A program made the position numbers and the translations under genes. The notes below the pieces were generated by a model. It ran no database searches. It was not told the origin of the DNA and was given only the letters and a program-made list of their open reading frames with translations. A stretch of DNA of 64,000 bases, taken from contig JAEUVB010000003.1 of the NCBI GenBank assembly GCA_016786845.1, positions 1 to 64,000 on the forward strand, read 5' to 3'. Source of the stretch: Chitinophagaceae bacterium. GTDB lineage: Bacteria > Bacteroidota > Bacteroidia > Chitinophagales > Chitinophagaceae. How positions within the stretch are numbered: position 1 is the first letter of the stretch; every line of letters starts with the position of its first letter. This document shows positions 1-8,684 of this stretch, one piece after another.

Positions 1-297
1 ACACCCTAAAGGCAACAACATTTTTTCTTTTCTTTGTTGTACTCTTGCACTTGTTTTAGTCACCTTTGTTGTCTATTTGTTGCCCAATCTCTGTAAGTGC
101 TTGATAATAAAGGGAACTATAATTTTTGTATCGGAAAGTAACCCGCATTCAAACGTTTTTGCATTCAGTGTTCATTTCATTAAATCATTTTTATTTTGCC
201 CCCGAGGAAGTGTACATTCGTCCGGAGTCTTCGTACGGGGACCCTCCAAAGCATTTAAGTTAATAGGAACATTAATCCAAACTGAACAAACAGCGCC
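1..297. other. Leading region without a supported gene
   Basis: This stretch is AT-rich. A short open frame runs through it on the plus strand, but it has no family-like sequence and overlaps the start of the next gene, so I do not call it. I see no RNA gene here. It probably holds the upstream regulatory region of the DUF3817 gene. Confidence 0.4.
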
Positions 298-305
298 TAT
301 CTTCG
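298..305 (+). promoter_or_regulatory. Predicted -7 box (TATCTTCG) for the DUF3817 gene
   Basis: TATCTTCG fits the Bacteroidota sigma -7 element TAnnTTTG with T to C at position 7, a variant that recurs in this window. It ends 4 bases before the ATG at 310, so the transcript would be leaderless or nearly so. The -33 element is not convincing. Confidence 0.4.
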
Positions 306-309
306 CAAC

Positions 310-618
310 ATGCAAAAACATATTCTCGCCCTCCAACAATTAAGGTGGATTGGTATCGCTGAAGGGATTTCTTATATCATATTATTATGTGTTTCTATGC
401 CCCTCAAATATATTTTTGATTTTCCCCAAGCCGTTATTGTCAATGGTTGGATACATGGCGCCCTTTTTGTCATTCTGGCCTTGGCCATTTTAAGGGTATG
501 GATATTGCGAAAATGGCCTTTCTCGCGTGCATTGACAGCCGGTATCGCTTCCCTATTGCCTTTCGGAACGTTTTGGTTTGATAAAAAATTGAAATTAGAA
601 CAGCAGTCTTTAAAGTAA
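310..618 (+). CDS. DUF3817 family small integral membrane protein
   Basis: A 102-residue protein with about three hydrophobic segments. It has hallmarks I associate with DUF3817: the N-terminal LRWIGIAEGISY stretch, a central HGALFVI segment after a short loop, and a C-terminal SLLPFGTFWFDKKL. These membrane proteins have no assigned biochemical role. The gene stands alone, converging on the metallopeptidase operon to its right. The ATG directly follows a -7 box, which supports this start. Its length is normal for the family. Confidence 0.8.
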   Translation: MQKHILALQQLRWIGIAEGISYIILLCVSMPLKYIFDFPQAVIVNGWIHGALFVILALAILRVWILRKWPFSRALTAGIASLLPFGTFWFDKKLKLEQQSLK

Positions 619-657
619 GAAATGTACATCGATCAAAAGAAATCGGACATTTCAAAA

Positions 658-1752
658 TCACAATGTCTTTACCCTGGTCATGAAATTCTCCCCACTGTCG
701 TATCCTTCAAATAGATCGATCACATTAAATTCTATTTTTCTTCCGGGGGCAAAAAATGCATAGAAATCGTTGAGACTAGCTTTCCCTGATCTTGGTTCGA
801 AGGCCACCGAAAAAGTATATTTTTTATTGTTGACAAAATAATCAGGTACACCCTTGGTAATGGAAACCAAAACCTTGATGAAAGTACCGTTTTTATGTTG
901 AGATATTTCGTCATAGGACTTTGTTTCTTTGATTACACTCACGATGACCCCCTGTATTTGTTTTTGAACAGTGAAATATTGTCCTATATCGCCCTGCGTT
1001 TTACCATGTAGTGCATCAGATGATCCTGTCACATAAGTATTGTAGACCAAGTCGGCTTCCTCGAATGAATTTACCTGCAGAGAATCATCCATACTCGGTG
1101 GTGTAATGGTATTATACCTTATCCCTGCAGTGTTTTGCCAACTTTCACTTACGGCAGAAATTCTTTTTGATAATGCCGGATGATTACGGGTATCTTGCTG
1201 ATTGGTAATGATGCCCGAACGCAATGCACGGAGTACCTGACCCGAATCTGCCCCCATTTTATACAACATGCCGGCTGCAAATCGATCCGCTTCTAATTCA
1301 GCAGTGATCAGATTCGTACTGTCCGAAAGATGATTTGCCAGGTGATGTCCGATAGTGTGGGTCAGAATAAACAGCACGGACCAATTTGTACTGTCTTGAT
1401 CGATCATTTTTTTGAGCATCTGTTTGTTGCAAATGATCAGTCGTTCATCTTTCTGCATGATGGCTAAAGCATCAGGAATATCGGCAGTATATACTTTGAA
1501 ATTTTGTGGCAACCCGGTTGTGGCCATGATCTTTTCGAAAATAGATAGCTCTTGTGTATCGGCAGTTACTAGCTGTAGTCGAATATGTTTAAAGGCGCTA
1601 TCCACTTCAGAAAATGAACATGCTCTTGCATGTATATTCATATATTCGTCATTTTCTTTCGTCATCGCCTCATTCCCCGATTCGGAATTCATGCAAGCTT
1701 GAAATTGGAAGGCTGCTATCAATAAGGACAATAGGAGTTTGTATTTTTTCAT
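658..1752 (-). CDS. M48-like lipoprotein with degenerate zinc motif (HTIGH)
   Basis: About 364 residues. A longer frame begins 16 codons upstream, but the start at 1752 gives a proper lipoprotein signal (MKKYKLLLSLL, cysteine in the FQAC lipobox) and avoids overlapping the upstream gene. The central region matches its neighbour at 1779-2954: L-FIL-H-IGHHLAN, a following ELEADRFA motif, and GADSGQVL. Where the neighbour has HEIGH, this protein has HTIGH, read directly as cac-act-atc-gga-cat, so the catalytic glutamate is lost while both histidines and the distal glutamate remain. It is the last gene of a three-gene operon, 26 bp after its paralogue. Probably a non-catalytic peptidase homologue; its role is unknown. 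Confidence 0.75.
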   Translation of the reverse strand: MKKYKLLLSLLIAAFQFQACMNSESGNEAMTKENDEYMNIHARACSFSEVDSAFKHIRLQLVTADTQELSIFEKIMATTGLPQNFKVYTADIPDALAIMQKDERLIICNKQMLKKMIDQDSTNWSVLFILTHTIGHHLANHLSDSTNLITAELEADRFAAGMLYKMGADSGQVLRALRSGIITNQQDTRNHPALSKRISAVSESWQNTAGIRYNTITPPSMDDSLQVNSFEEADLVYNTYVTGSSDALHGKTQGDIGQYFTVQKQIQGVIVSVIKETKSYDEISQHKNGTFIKVLVSITKGVPDYFVNNKKYTFSVAFEPRSGKASLNDFYAFFAPGRKIEFNVIDLFEGYDSGENFMTRVKTL

Positions 1753-1778
1753 GATTTGAGGGAAGATTAGGTATAATA

Positions 1779-2954
1779 CTATTGAATGGCATCTGCACAA
1801 CTGATGAGGTATAAGCCTGAAGTGAAGGAAGGATTCTTGAGGTCGTAAAGGTCGAATTCAAACCTTCGTCCTCCGGCGAAAAATATCAGGGGATTAAGTG
1901 CAACCCAACTGTTGCCGGAATCAAAATAGACCAGGAATTTTTTTCGTTGATTGACCTTTATTGCGGCATGATTTTTTCGGGCATCTACAGCGGTAATCAG
2001 GACTTCTATTTCAAGGCCCAAAATAGAAGGATAATTTGGTTGCTTAGGTCGGTGCACAACATCCAAAATAATCCCCTGATAATTTTCAGAACCTGTTTCA
2101 ATACCCTCGCTTTTACCGGACCGATTTAATACTTTCAGAGGAGCATTATTTTTGTCTACAACATAGCGCCAATCCGATTCAGAATTGCATAAAAGTGCCG
2201 TATAATCAAACCCGCTGCTGGTAGCTCCAAAGCCATCTGACAAGGAAGTTCCCGCCGATCGGGTATATGCATCGTCAATTGGAGGGGGGATGGCCGACTG
2301 TTTGCGAATATTCCCGGCTTTGAGCCATGCCTCTTTTACAAATGATATGCGACGGTGCTTGGCCGGGTGCGTTTTAGTGTCTTCTGCATTGGATATGAAT
2401 CTGGATTTTACGGCAGCCAAAACCTGATTTGAATCGGCACCCATATTGGCCAACATTAAACCGGCAAATTGGTCCGCTTCGAGTTCAGCTCTGAGTGCAT
2501 CGCTTGTGTCGGTAATATTGTTTGCAAGATGATGTCCAATTTCATGTGCGAGTATAAAAAGGGATGACCAATAGGATTGATCCAAATCATCCATGGTCCT
2601 GAACAGATCTTTATTGTAAACGATCAAGCGCTGACGGTTGACAACCGTTGCCAATGCATTGTCGATATCACCCCGGTAGATTTTAAAATTTTGAGGCAAC
2701 AATGAATATTTCATGATGGACTCAACCTGCTCAAGCTCCCTGTTACTTGGGTTTTCTAACTTCAAACTAAGTTTCTTTTCCATCGAATCGGCATCATCGA
2801 AATAGCATGCTTTTGAATTTAATGTCAATGTCCCGGGCCGATCAGCCGTAGGCGGGATGAATTGTTCTTTTGGTTTACTTTTTACCTCTTGAACATTTTC
2901 TTCCTGACAAGAGACAAAAAGCAATATGGATAAAATAAATAGGATGGATTTCAT
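1779..2954 (-). CDS. M48-like zinc metallopeptidase lipoprotein
   Basis: 391 residues starting MKSILFILSILLFVSC, a typical lipoprotein signal with its cysteine at about residue 16. The core is HEIGH (HExxH) followed about 20 residues later by ELEADQFAG, the zinc-ligand ExxxD pattern of M48 gluzincins. The preceding LSLLPQNFKIYRGDIDNALA resembles the region before the active site in outer-membrane M48 proteins. A roughly 150-residue C-terminal region has no domain I can name. It starts 1 bp after the upstream astacin-like gene ends, so the two are almost certainly cotranscribed. Likely a periplasm-facing lipoprotein peptidase; substrate unknown. Confidence 0.75.
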   Translation of the reverse strand: MKSILFILSILLFVSCQEENVQEVKSKPKEQFIPPTADRPGTLTLNSKACYFDDADSMEKKLSLKLENPSNRELEQVESIMKYSLLPQNFKIYRGDIDNALATVVNRQRLIVYNKDLFRTMDDLDQSYWSSLFILAHEIGHHLANNITDTSDALRAELEADQFAGLMLANMGADSNQVLAAVKSRFISNAEDTKTHPAKHRRISFVKEAWLKAGNIRKQSAIPPPIDDAYTRSAGTSLSDGFGATSSGFDYTALLCNSESDWRYVVDKNNAPLKVLNRSGKSEGIETGSENYQGIILDVVHRPKQPNYPSILGLEIEVLITAVDARKNHAAIKVNQRKKFLVYFDSGNSWVALNPLIFFAGGRRFEFDLYDLKNPSFTSGLYLISCADAIQ

Positions 2955-2955
2955 G

Positions 2956-3753
2956 TCAGGATTTTTTCGGATACAAAATGCCGATTATTTTTTTGTCTTC
3001 ATCTGATAGTTCATGATTCCAAGTGGTAGAAAAACTGTCAGTGGTCAATGATTTTGGAATGGCATAGAGCATAATGGATTTTGGATCAAAGCTCCCGCCA
3101 TTCATCAGGGTTTCGTCATAGGTTTGAAACAGATTCTTGTCCGTTTTTTCACGACTCCAACCTTGTGTTTTTTGATAGTAGGCATAGGTGATCTCTTTAT
3201 TCCAATGAATAGGGTTGTTGTCGGGGTTTTGATGCTCATGAATTAATCCCAGTGCATGTCCAAACTCATGCAGAACGATCTGCTTCAAATCCTGAGCCGG
3301 TGTAGCCAATGTAAGCCATCCTAAATTCATGGAGGGACTGCATTCGCGAGAGGCTTTTCCGATCTTGGACCAGGAGCCGGGTTGCCTGAATGAAATGGTA
3401 ATGTCCGGTCGGGCCGTATGTTCGTAACTGAAATGTTTACCACAATAATTTTCCCATTCACCTGCAGCTTGTTTTACTTTTTCCTGAATGACAGGATCGC
3501 CATCTAAAAATCTCACATAAAGTATTTGTGTATTTCTCGGCCAATTTAAATTGATTAAACTGCTGGCCTGTTTGCCATTCTTTATTGAGTCTGCTAAAAT
3601 GGAAGGGATTTCTGTACACAAGCGAATGCCGGCTACTTCACTATCCGAAAGTGATAAAGTTTTCAACTGCTGATGGATTACTTGTGGCGGGACATCATCG
3701 TTACAACCGATTACATATACACTGAGCAGAAACAGGAAGATTCGGTAATTCAT
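2956..3753 (-). CDS. Astacin-like (M12A) zinc metallopeptidase lipoprotein
   Basis: About 265 residues. The start at 3753 is preferred to an ATG at 3774 because it gives a lipoprotein signal with a VIGC lipobox, and because a -7 promoter box lies at 3772-3779 over the longer start. The metzincin motif is complete: HEFGHALGLIHEH (HExxHxxGxxH/D) and, about 60 residues later, the Met-turn SIMLY. The N-terminal LNWPRNTQILYVRFLDGDP and the internal WSKIG fit the astacin/ZnMc fold. First gene of an operon with two M48-like lipoproteins. Likely an active, surface- or periplasm-exposed protease. Confidence 0.85.
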   Translation of the reverse strand: MNYRIFLFLLSVYVIGCNDDVPPQVIHQQLKTLSLSDSEVAGIRLCTEIPSILADSIKNGKQASSLINLNWPRNTQILYVRFLDGDPVIQEKVKQAAGEWENYCGKHFSYEHTARPDITISFRQPGSWSKIGKASRECSPSMNLGWLTLATPAQDLKQIVLHEFGHALGLIHEHQNPDNNPIHWNKEITYAYYQKTQGWSREKTDKNLFQTYDETLMNGGSFDPKSIMLYAIPKSLTTDSFSTTWNHELSDEDKKIIGILYPKKS

Positions 3754-3771
3754 GGGGCCGTGATAATCATT

Positions 3772-3779
3772 CAAATATA
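3772..3779 (-). promoter_or_regulatory. Predicted -7 box (TATATTTG) for the metallopeptidase operon
   Basis: On the minus strand this reads TATATTTG, an exact TAnnTTTG match, 18 bases upstream of the start codon at 3753. It separates the three-peptidase operon from the dioxygenase-like gene upstream. Confidence 0.5.
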
Positions 3780-3820
3780 GCTGTATGTTTTATAGAATGC
3801 AAGTGCTCATTGATATTCAC

Positions 3821-4972
3821 TTACCTCACCGGCACCACTAAATCAAATTCGTCCCGTTTAGTTTTATCCAACACGCCGGAAATCAATTTGAAATTTTCGG
3901 CATTGGGTTTCAGATCAATGAATTTATCGATAATGCTTCCATCCAATAAAACCAACAACGTATTATCGACCGATGGATTTATTTTACTCTGATCCATTTC
4001 GCTTTCATGATCTGTAAAGGATGGAACATAGGTGAGTGCCAGTTTTTGTATGCCTAATTCTTTACCGATGCGCTCCAAGTCGAGCTGGCGTGCGGTTGCA
4101 TCATATCCTGCAGACTGTCCCCAAACGAAAAAGACTTTCAGGTATTGTCCTCTTTGCAAACTTTGTTGTTCTAAAAAACTCAACCAGGATTTAATTTCCG
4201 TCCAATCGACATGTTCGCCGACAAAATAAATGATGCCATGAAATCGACCATAGCTGCAGGTCATGCAAGTACGGGTGCCTGCATCGGGCCCCCAGGCATG
4301 AAAGGGTAAAAATGATGGATTGAATTCGCCAATATCCAATCCCGACCGGATGACCTTTTTTTCTTTAGCCGGATAATTTTTCACATTTAAACCAAGGATC
4401 ACATCATGATGAATAAATTGGATATCACCCGGTATAATGACTTTTAACAGGCCACTGCCTCCTATGTTTTTAAGGTGCTTACGGTAATCGGAGGATAAAT
4501 AAACATCATCTTCAAAAATTAAGTCATCCAGACAGTAGGAGATGAGCGGATCGGGTTCTTGTACTGCCAAATGGATGGCTGCCGGAATTTTCAGGTGTTT
4601 CGTATGCCGGGGCCTGTGAGTGAATATAGAATAATGTCCTTCCGGGTCCGTTTTAATCCATCCACGATAGGGTGTCGTTTCATCTTCTATCCAATAATAA
4701 AGAATGACCTCGGCTGCCGGACTCATACGATCTTGTTGATATACCGTACCACTGATTAAAATTTTTTGACCCTGAATTTTTCCGGATAAATTGGTATCCG
4801 AAGATTTAATTTGTGATGGCATATTGACCTGCATTCCGGAAACCGCTTCGCAGATGTCACCCAAAATTTTGACATCACCATAGCTGGGTAAGGCGTTTAT
4901 TTTTTCTTGTGCATAGAGATCAATTGTCATGAACCCAACAAGGATGGCAACCAAAATGAATTTCCGGCTCAT
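3821..4972 (-). CDS. Secreted intradiol-dioxygenase-like protein with thioredoxin-like C-terminal domain
   Basis: 383 residues with an N-terminal signal peptide (cleavage near DLYAQ). Residues about 65-200 resemble Bacteroidota intradiol ring-cleavage dioxygenases: ISGTVYQQD, VILYYWIED, RGWIKTDPEGHYSIFT, IPAAIHLAVQEPD, then GGSGLLKV. The iron-ligand region is altered: the usual PAHIH is PAAIH, and the expected tyrosine segments are shortened or replaced, so catalysis is doubtful. The C-terminal half (about 225-380) carries CMTCSYG followed by a predicted alpha/beta region (IIYFVGEHVDW, LKVFFVWG, KLALTYVPSF), like a thioredoxin-fold redox protein. I infer a fused envelope protein with a degenerate dioxygenase domain; substrate unknown. 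Confidence 0.55.
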   Translation of the reverse strand: MSRKFILVAILVGFMTIDLYAQEKINALPSYGDVKILGDICEAVSGMQVNMPSQIKSSDTNLSGKIQGQKILISGTVYQQDRMSPAAEVILYYWIEDETTPYRGWIKTDPEGHYSIFTHRPRHTKHLKIPAAIHLAVQEPDPLISYCLDDLIFEDDVYLSSDYRKHLKNIGGSGLLKVIIPGDIQFIHHDVILGLNVKNYPAKEKKVIRSGLDIGEFNPSFLPFHAWGPDAGTRTCMTCSYGRFHGIIYFVGEHVDWTEIKSWLSFLEQQSLQRGQYLKVFFVWGQSAGYDATARQLDLERIGKELGIQKLALTYVPSFTDHESEMDQSKINPSVDNTLLVLLDGSIIDKFIDLKPNAENFKLISGVLDKTKRDEFDLVVPVR

Positions 4973-5098
4973 GCAGGTGTGACAGATTTGACGGTTGAGA
5001 ACTTCATATCATTGAAAGTTTAAAGATAATCGACGGAATCAACAACTAAGAAGATTTACGACCTTTTGATTCATTTTATTTCTTCATCTTTGTGAGCC

Positions 5099-6385
5099 AT
5101 GGATTATCAACACAAACTCATTACGGCTGAGGAAGCTGTATCAACCATAAAGTCAGGACAAAGGGTGTTTGTACAAGGCAGTGCTGCTACACCACTGCAT
5201 CTCACCCGAGCGCTTGGACGCAGAGCCGCTTCACTGAAAAAAGTTGAGATTATTTCATTAACGACTTTGGGCGATATGCAATTGCTGCAGCCCGAATATC
5301 CCGATAGTTTTTATTTCAACTCATTATTTGTTTCTGAAAATACCAGAGAGGCTGTTAATGACAATCGGGGTGATTATATCCCGGTTTTTCTGAGTGAAAT
5401 TCCCCGACTTTTTCACCAAAATATTCTTCCTCTGGATGTGGCTTTGGTACATGTTTCCTTGCCCGATAAGCATGGATATTGTTCTCTCGGCATTTCGGTG
5501 GATATTAGCCGAGCGGCCGTAAAAAATGCCCGATACGTCATCGCACAGGTAAATCCTCAAATGCCGCGTACCCATGGAGACGGGCTCATGCATGTACGCG
5601 AAATTCATGCGATGGTCGCTGTCGATGAAGCCTTGCCGGAGATCCATTATGATGCCCAACAAACAGAAGCCGATTTGCAAATAGGTTATCATTGCGCTTC
5701 ATTAATTGAAGATGGCTCAACCCTGCAAATGGGTATTGGCTCAATACCGGATGCTGTGATGAAAGAATTGGGCAGTCATAAAGATTTGGGTATCCATACT
5801 GAAATGTTTTCTGACGGGATACTTGATCTGATGAAAACAGGTGTGATCACGAATCGATATAAGAAAAAACACAGGCGTCGTGTGGTATCTACGTTCGCTA
5901 TTGGCAGTCGTAAACTATATGATTTTATAGACGATAATCCGGAATTTTCTTTTCTCGAATCTGATTATGTGAATGACGCCATGGTGATCGGTGGTAATCC
6001 CAAAGTGGTCGCGATCAACAGTGCCATAGAAATTGATATTACCGGACAAGTCTGTGCCGATTCCATTGGCACCTATCAGTATTCGGGGGTCGGCGGACAA
6101 ATGGATTTTATCCGCGGAGCCAATCTTTCAGAAGGCGGGAAACCGATCATCGCCATTAACAGTACCACGCATAAGGGCGAATCCAAGATAGTCCCATTTC
6201 TTAAGCCGGGTGCTTCGGTGGTGACCACAAGAGCTCACGTTCATTATATCGTGACAGAATTCGGGATTGTCAATTTATTCGGCAAGAATTTGAAACAAAG
6301 GGCCTATGCACTCATTGAAATCGCACATCCTGATCATCGGGAAAGTTTATTAAAGGAAGCCTTTTTGAGATTTGGTCCTGCATAA
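5099..6385 (+). CDS. Acetyl-CoA hydrolase/transferase family protein (4-hydroxybutyrate CoA-transferase-like)
   Basis: 428 residues, full length for the family. Visible motifs are GQRVFVQGSAATP near the N-terminus, LPDKHGYCSLG, the glycine-rich MGIGSIPDAV, and HTEMFSDG, in which the glutamate forms the acyl-CoA thioester intermediate. The C-terminal half has the HYIVTEFGIVNLFGKNLKQRA segment typical of the family. These enzymes move CoA between acetyl-CoA and short acyl groups or hydrolyse acetyl-CoA in the cytoplasm. The exact acceptor cannot be decided by eye. The gene is monocistronic, divergent from the dioxygenase-like gene and convergent with a lipoprotein gene. Confidence 0.85.
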   Translation: MDYQHKLITAEEAVSTIKSGQRVFVQGSAATPLHLTRALGRRAASLKKVEIISLTTLGDMQLLQPEYPDSFYFNSLFVSENTREAVNDNRGDYIPVFLSEIPRLFHQNILPLDVALVHVSLPDKHGYCSLGISVDISRAAVKNARYVIAQVNPQMPRTHGDGLMHVREIHAMVAVDEALPEIHYDAQQTEADLQIGYHCASLIEDGSTLQMGIGSIPDAVMKELGSHKDLGIHTEMFSDGILDLMKTGVITNRYKKKHRRRVVSTFAIGSRKLYDFIDDNPEFSFLESDYVNDAMVIGGNPKVVAINSAIEIDITGQVCADSIGTYQYSGVGGQMDFIRGANLSEGGKPIIAINSTTHKGESKIVPFLKPGASVVTTRAHVHYIVTEFGIVNLFGKNLKQRAYALIEIAHPDHRESLLKEAFLRFGPA

Positions 6386-6401
6386 GCAGTTAGGTAGTGA
6401 A

Positions 6402-6998
6402 TTATTGCGAAACTTTCACCAATTTGTATTCACGGTCGATACGATAAATCACTGTGTCTTTTTTGTTACCGACTTCAAATTCATTCGCGGTATAGATATG
6501 AATTTTATTATTTCGGATTTCAGATGCGACCTCCAGCATGCCTTCCGTATTGTCGTAATACACTTCCCGATGTTCGGTCAACTGTTTATGTTTGTTGTAT
6601 ATGCATAGCCAGATGACATTTTCATACGCATAGCTCCTTCCAATCAACAGGATGTTGGCTTCCGGAGAATGATGCAAGGTATCCACAATGTAATATTGAT
6701 ATTCGGCGCTGGCAGGGCCTGCACGTTCGGGTAAGGCAAAGCCGGCTTTTCCGGAAGAATCTCTATCTATTTTGGTCGATTCTTCCAATCGATGATTGAC
6801 GATCATACTTTCCTCATTGATGATCTGTTCTTCAAGTACCACCGGAGAAATTTCTGAACGGGCAGACTGAGGGATGGAAGCGATGATGAGGTCCTTGTCT
6901 TCTGCCGGAGGCGGAATCAATTCAGGTTCGGTGTCGCAGGCTATCCACCCCGTAATGAGGATCAATAGGCAGAACATGTTTATAGTAGATATTTTCAT
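6402..6998 (-). CDS. Hypothetical lipoprotein
   Basis: About 198 residues. The start at 6998 (MKISTINMFCLLILITGWIAC) gives a lipoprotein signal, whereas the longer frame starting at 7049 adds 17 non-signal residues. After the cysteine comes a short Pro/Glu-rich linker (PELIPPPAED). The rest is a hydrophilic domain ending in repeated short beta-like segments (YRIDREYKLVKVSQ). I recognise no family. It lies tail to tail with the CoA-transferase gene, with 16 bp between them. Confidence 0.65.
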   Translation of the reverse strand: MKISTINMFCLLILITGWIACDTEPELIPPPAEDKDLIIASIPQSARSEISPVVLEEQIINEESMIVNHRLEESTKIDRDSSGKAGFALPERAGPASAEYQYYIVDTLHHSPEANILLIGRSYAYENVIWLCIYNKHKQLTEHREVYYDNTEGMLEVASEIRNNKIHIYTANEFEVGNKKDTVIYRIDREYKLVKVSQ

Positions 6999-7133
6999 CC
7001 GGATAAGGTGAACCTGATTATGCAGCAGATGCAAGATAGCATGAAACAAATATAATCGACAAGCATCATATCACATAATCCATAGAAGATATCCATAGCC
7101 CGTATTGATGGAAGTTAGAAGAAGACACAAAGA

Positions 7134-8597
7134 TTACCAGGATCCGGATGCACCGCCGCCTCCGCTACTTCCGCCACCGCCACTGTACCCGCTATTACTG
7201 CTACTCGAAGAACCCGAACTATACGAACTGCTGCTATAACTTTGAGAAGATGTAGCGCTGCCGGAATAACTACTATCACTGCCTGAGCTTCCTCCACCAC
7301 CGCGCCAAAAACCGGGCATGAAAAATTGACTTAGCGGATAATACAGAACAATCATCACCACATGCATGAATGCAAATAGGATGCCCCACAACCATTGTTG
7401 TCCGGTCGTCCAAAATAAATAGGAACTTATTGGAAGTACCCAGGCCATTTCAGCAGAAAAAATACTGAGTATGCCAAGAAAGAAAATCAGTAGTAGTAAT
7501 ATGATCACACCTATTTTGAGGATGACATGCTTTCGAAGTGTTTCAGCTTTTTTCCATTTGATCAGAACATAGAGTAGAAGCATAATGATAATCAATCCAA
7601 TATGTGAAGCCAATAACTTGTAAAAGATAATTTTTCGAGGCTGAAACGATAATTCATACAGATCGACACATTTTTGAAGTGCTTCACAGGGCTTTTGTTG
7701 TATCATTAAGTTTCGAATTTGATCTTCATACTCATGTCGTAAACGAGGATCCGCACTGAGGTCGCAATGCGCGGTCAAAGCATAAATCGGATCTTGACGA
7801 AGGATGCGTATACTGTCACCATGTGGCACAAAAGAGACACCCATGTTTACGCTCAATGCAAATAAAGGAAAAGATGTGGACGCTTCAGCAAAATAAAAAT
7901 TATGATTAGAAAGAGGGTGTTCTTGCAGGTAAATCAAATTAGGCCGAAGGACTGCAGGTTGCAATTGTTCCAATCGTTTTGCCAATTGTCTGAATTCATC
8001 CGGAGAAAGGAGTCCGGCTTCATCACGCAGTAAATCATGTTCATCGATTTGCTTTTTATACATCGGTCGACGTCCTTGGTTTTCTTCATGCATACATGCC
8101 AAGATCGCTTTGCTACTTTGTAATAAAGCTTCATAGTATCGATACTGTTTCAATTCAGGAATGAGCAATTGGGTCAAAATTCGATTGCACATGGCATCCG
8201 GCAAAACGCCTTCAAGTCCTGATCCTACTTCTATTCTTACTTTCCGTCCAATACTATCTTGGCGCGATCCTGTGACGATGAGCAGTACACCATTGTTTAG
8301 TTTTTTTTGTCCTAAGGCCCATTGATTAAATAATTGATGGGCATATTCTTCAATCGAAAGTTCACCCAGATAATGTGTGGGTATCAAAACAATAGCCAAC
8401 TGATTGCTGCTGTTTTCATACTCACCGCGAATCAATTGGGCAAGATCTTCGGTTTGCGTTTCATTCAAAAGATGATGATAATCGCTCACCACTTTTCCGC
8501 CGGGCTTTGGAAAGTAGGCCTCTCGCGCTTGCAATGAAATTACATTAAAGCAGAAAATGATAAATAGTACATAACAAGATGCCTTGTAGCGATTCAT
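7134..8597 (-). CDS. TPM-domain membrane protein with Ser/Gly-rich tail
   Basis: About 487 residues. The start at 8597 (MNRYKASCYVLFIIFCF) gives a clean signal peptide and is chosen over an ATG 30 bases upstream. Residues about 40-170 are a TPM domain: VSDYHHLLNETQTEDLAQLI, QLAIVLIPT, IEEYAHQLFNQWALGQKKLNNGVLL, RIEVGSGLEGVLPDAMCNRI. A middle periplasmic region follows, then three or four membrane segments near residues 350-435. The C-terminal about 50 residues are almost all Ser, Gly and Tyr and end GGASGSW, a tail style typical of the TPM_phosphatase/YgcG group. Function in Bacteroidota is not defined; TPM domains elsewhere have acid phosphatase or photosystem-repair roles. Confidence 0.75.
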   Translation of the reverse strand: MNRYKASCYVLFIIFCFNVISLQAREAYFPKPGGKVVSDYHHLLNETQTEDLAQLIRGEYENSSNQLAIVLIPTHYLGELSIEEYAHQLFNQWALGQKKLNNGVLLIVTGSRQDSIGRKVRIEVGSGLEGVLPDAMCNRILTQLLIPELKQYRYYEALLQSSKAILACMHEENQGRRPMYKKQIDEHDLLRDEAGLLSPDEFRQLAKRLEQLQPAVLRPNLIYLQEHPLSNHNFYFAEASTSFPLFALSVNMGVSFVPHGDSIRILRQDPIYALTAHCDLSADPRLRHEYEDQIRNLMIQQKPCEALQKCVDLYELSFQPRKIIFYKLLASHIGLIIIMLLLYVLIKWKKAETLRKHVILKIGVIILLLLIFFLGILSIFSAEMAWVLPISSYLFWTTGQQWLWGILFAFMHVVMIVLYYPLSQFFMPGFWRGGGGSSGSDSSYSGSATSSQSYSSSSYSSGSSSSSNSGYSGGGGSSGGGGASGSW

Positions 8598-8684
8598 ACC
8601 ATGGAAATTCAACCTTAAAGATGACAAAAAATGCTGAATGGATACGAACGAAACGAATCTATTTTAAAGTGTATGTTCCTATCC

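Noticed and set aside
77-343. 88-codon open frame on plus at the window start
   Set aside because: No family-like sequence, overlaps the well-supported DUF3817 start and its promoter box.
6372-6608. Plus-strand frame overlapping the CoA-transferase end
   Set aside because: It is antisense to the lipoprotein gene at 6402-6998, which has a clear lipobox start.
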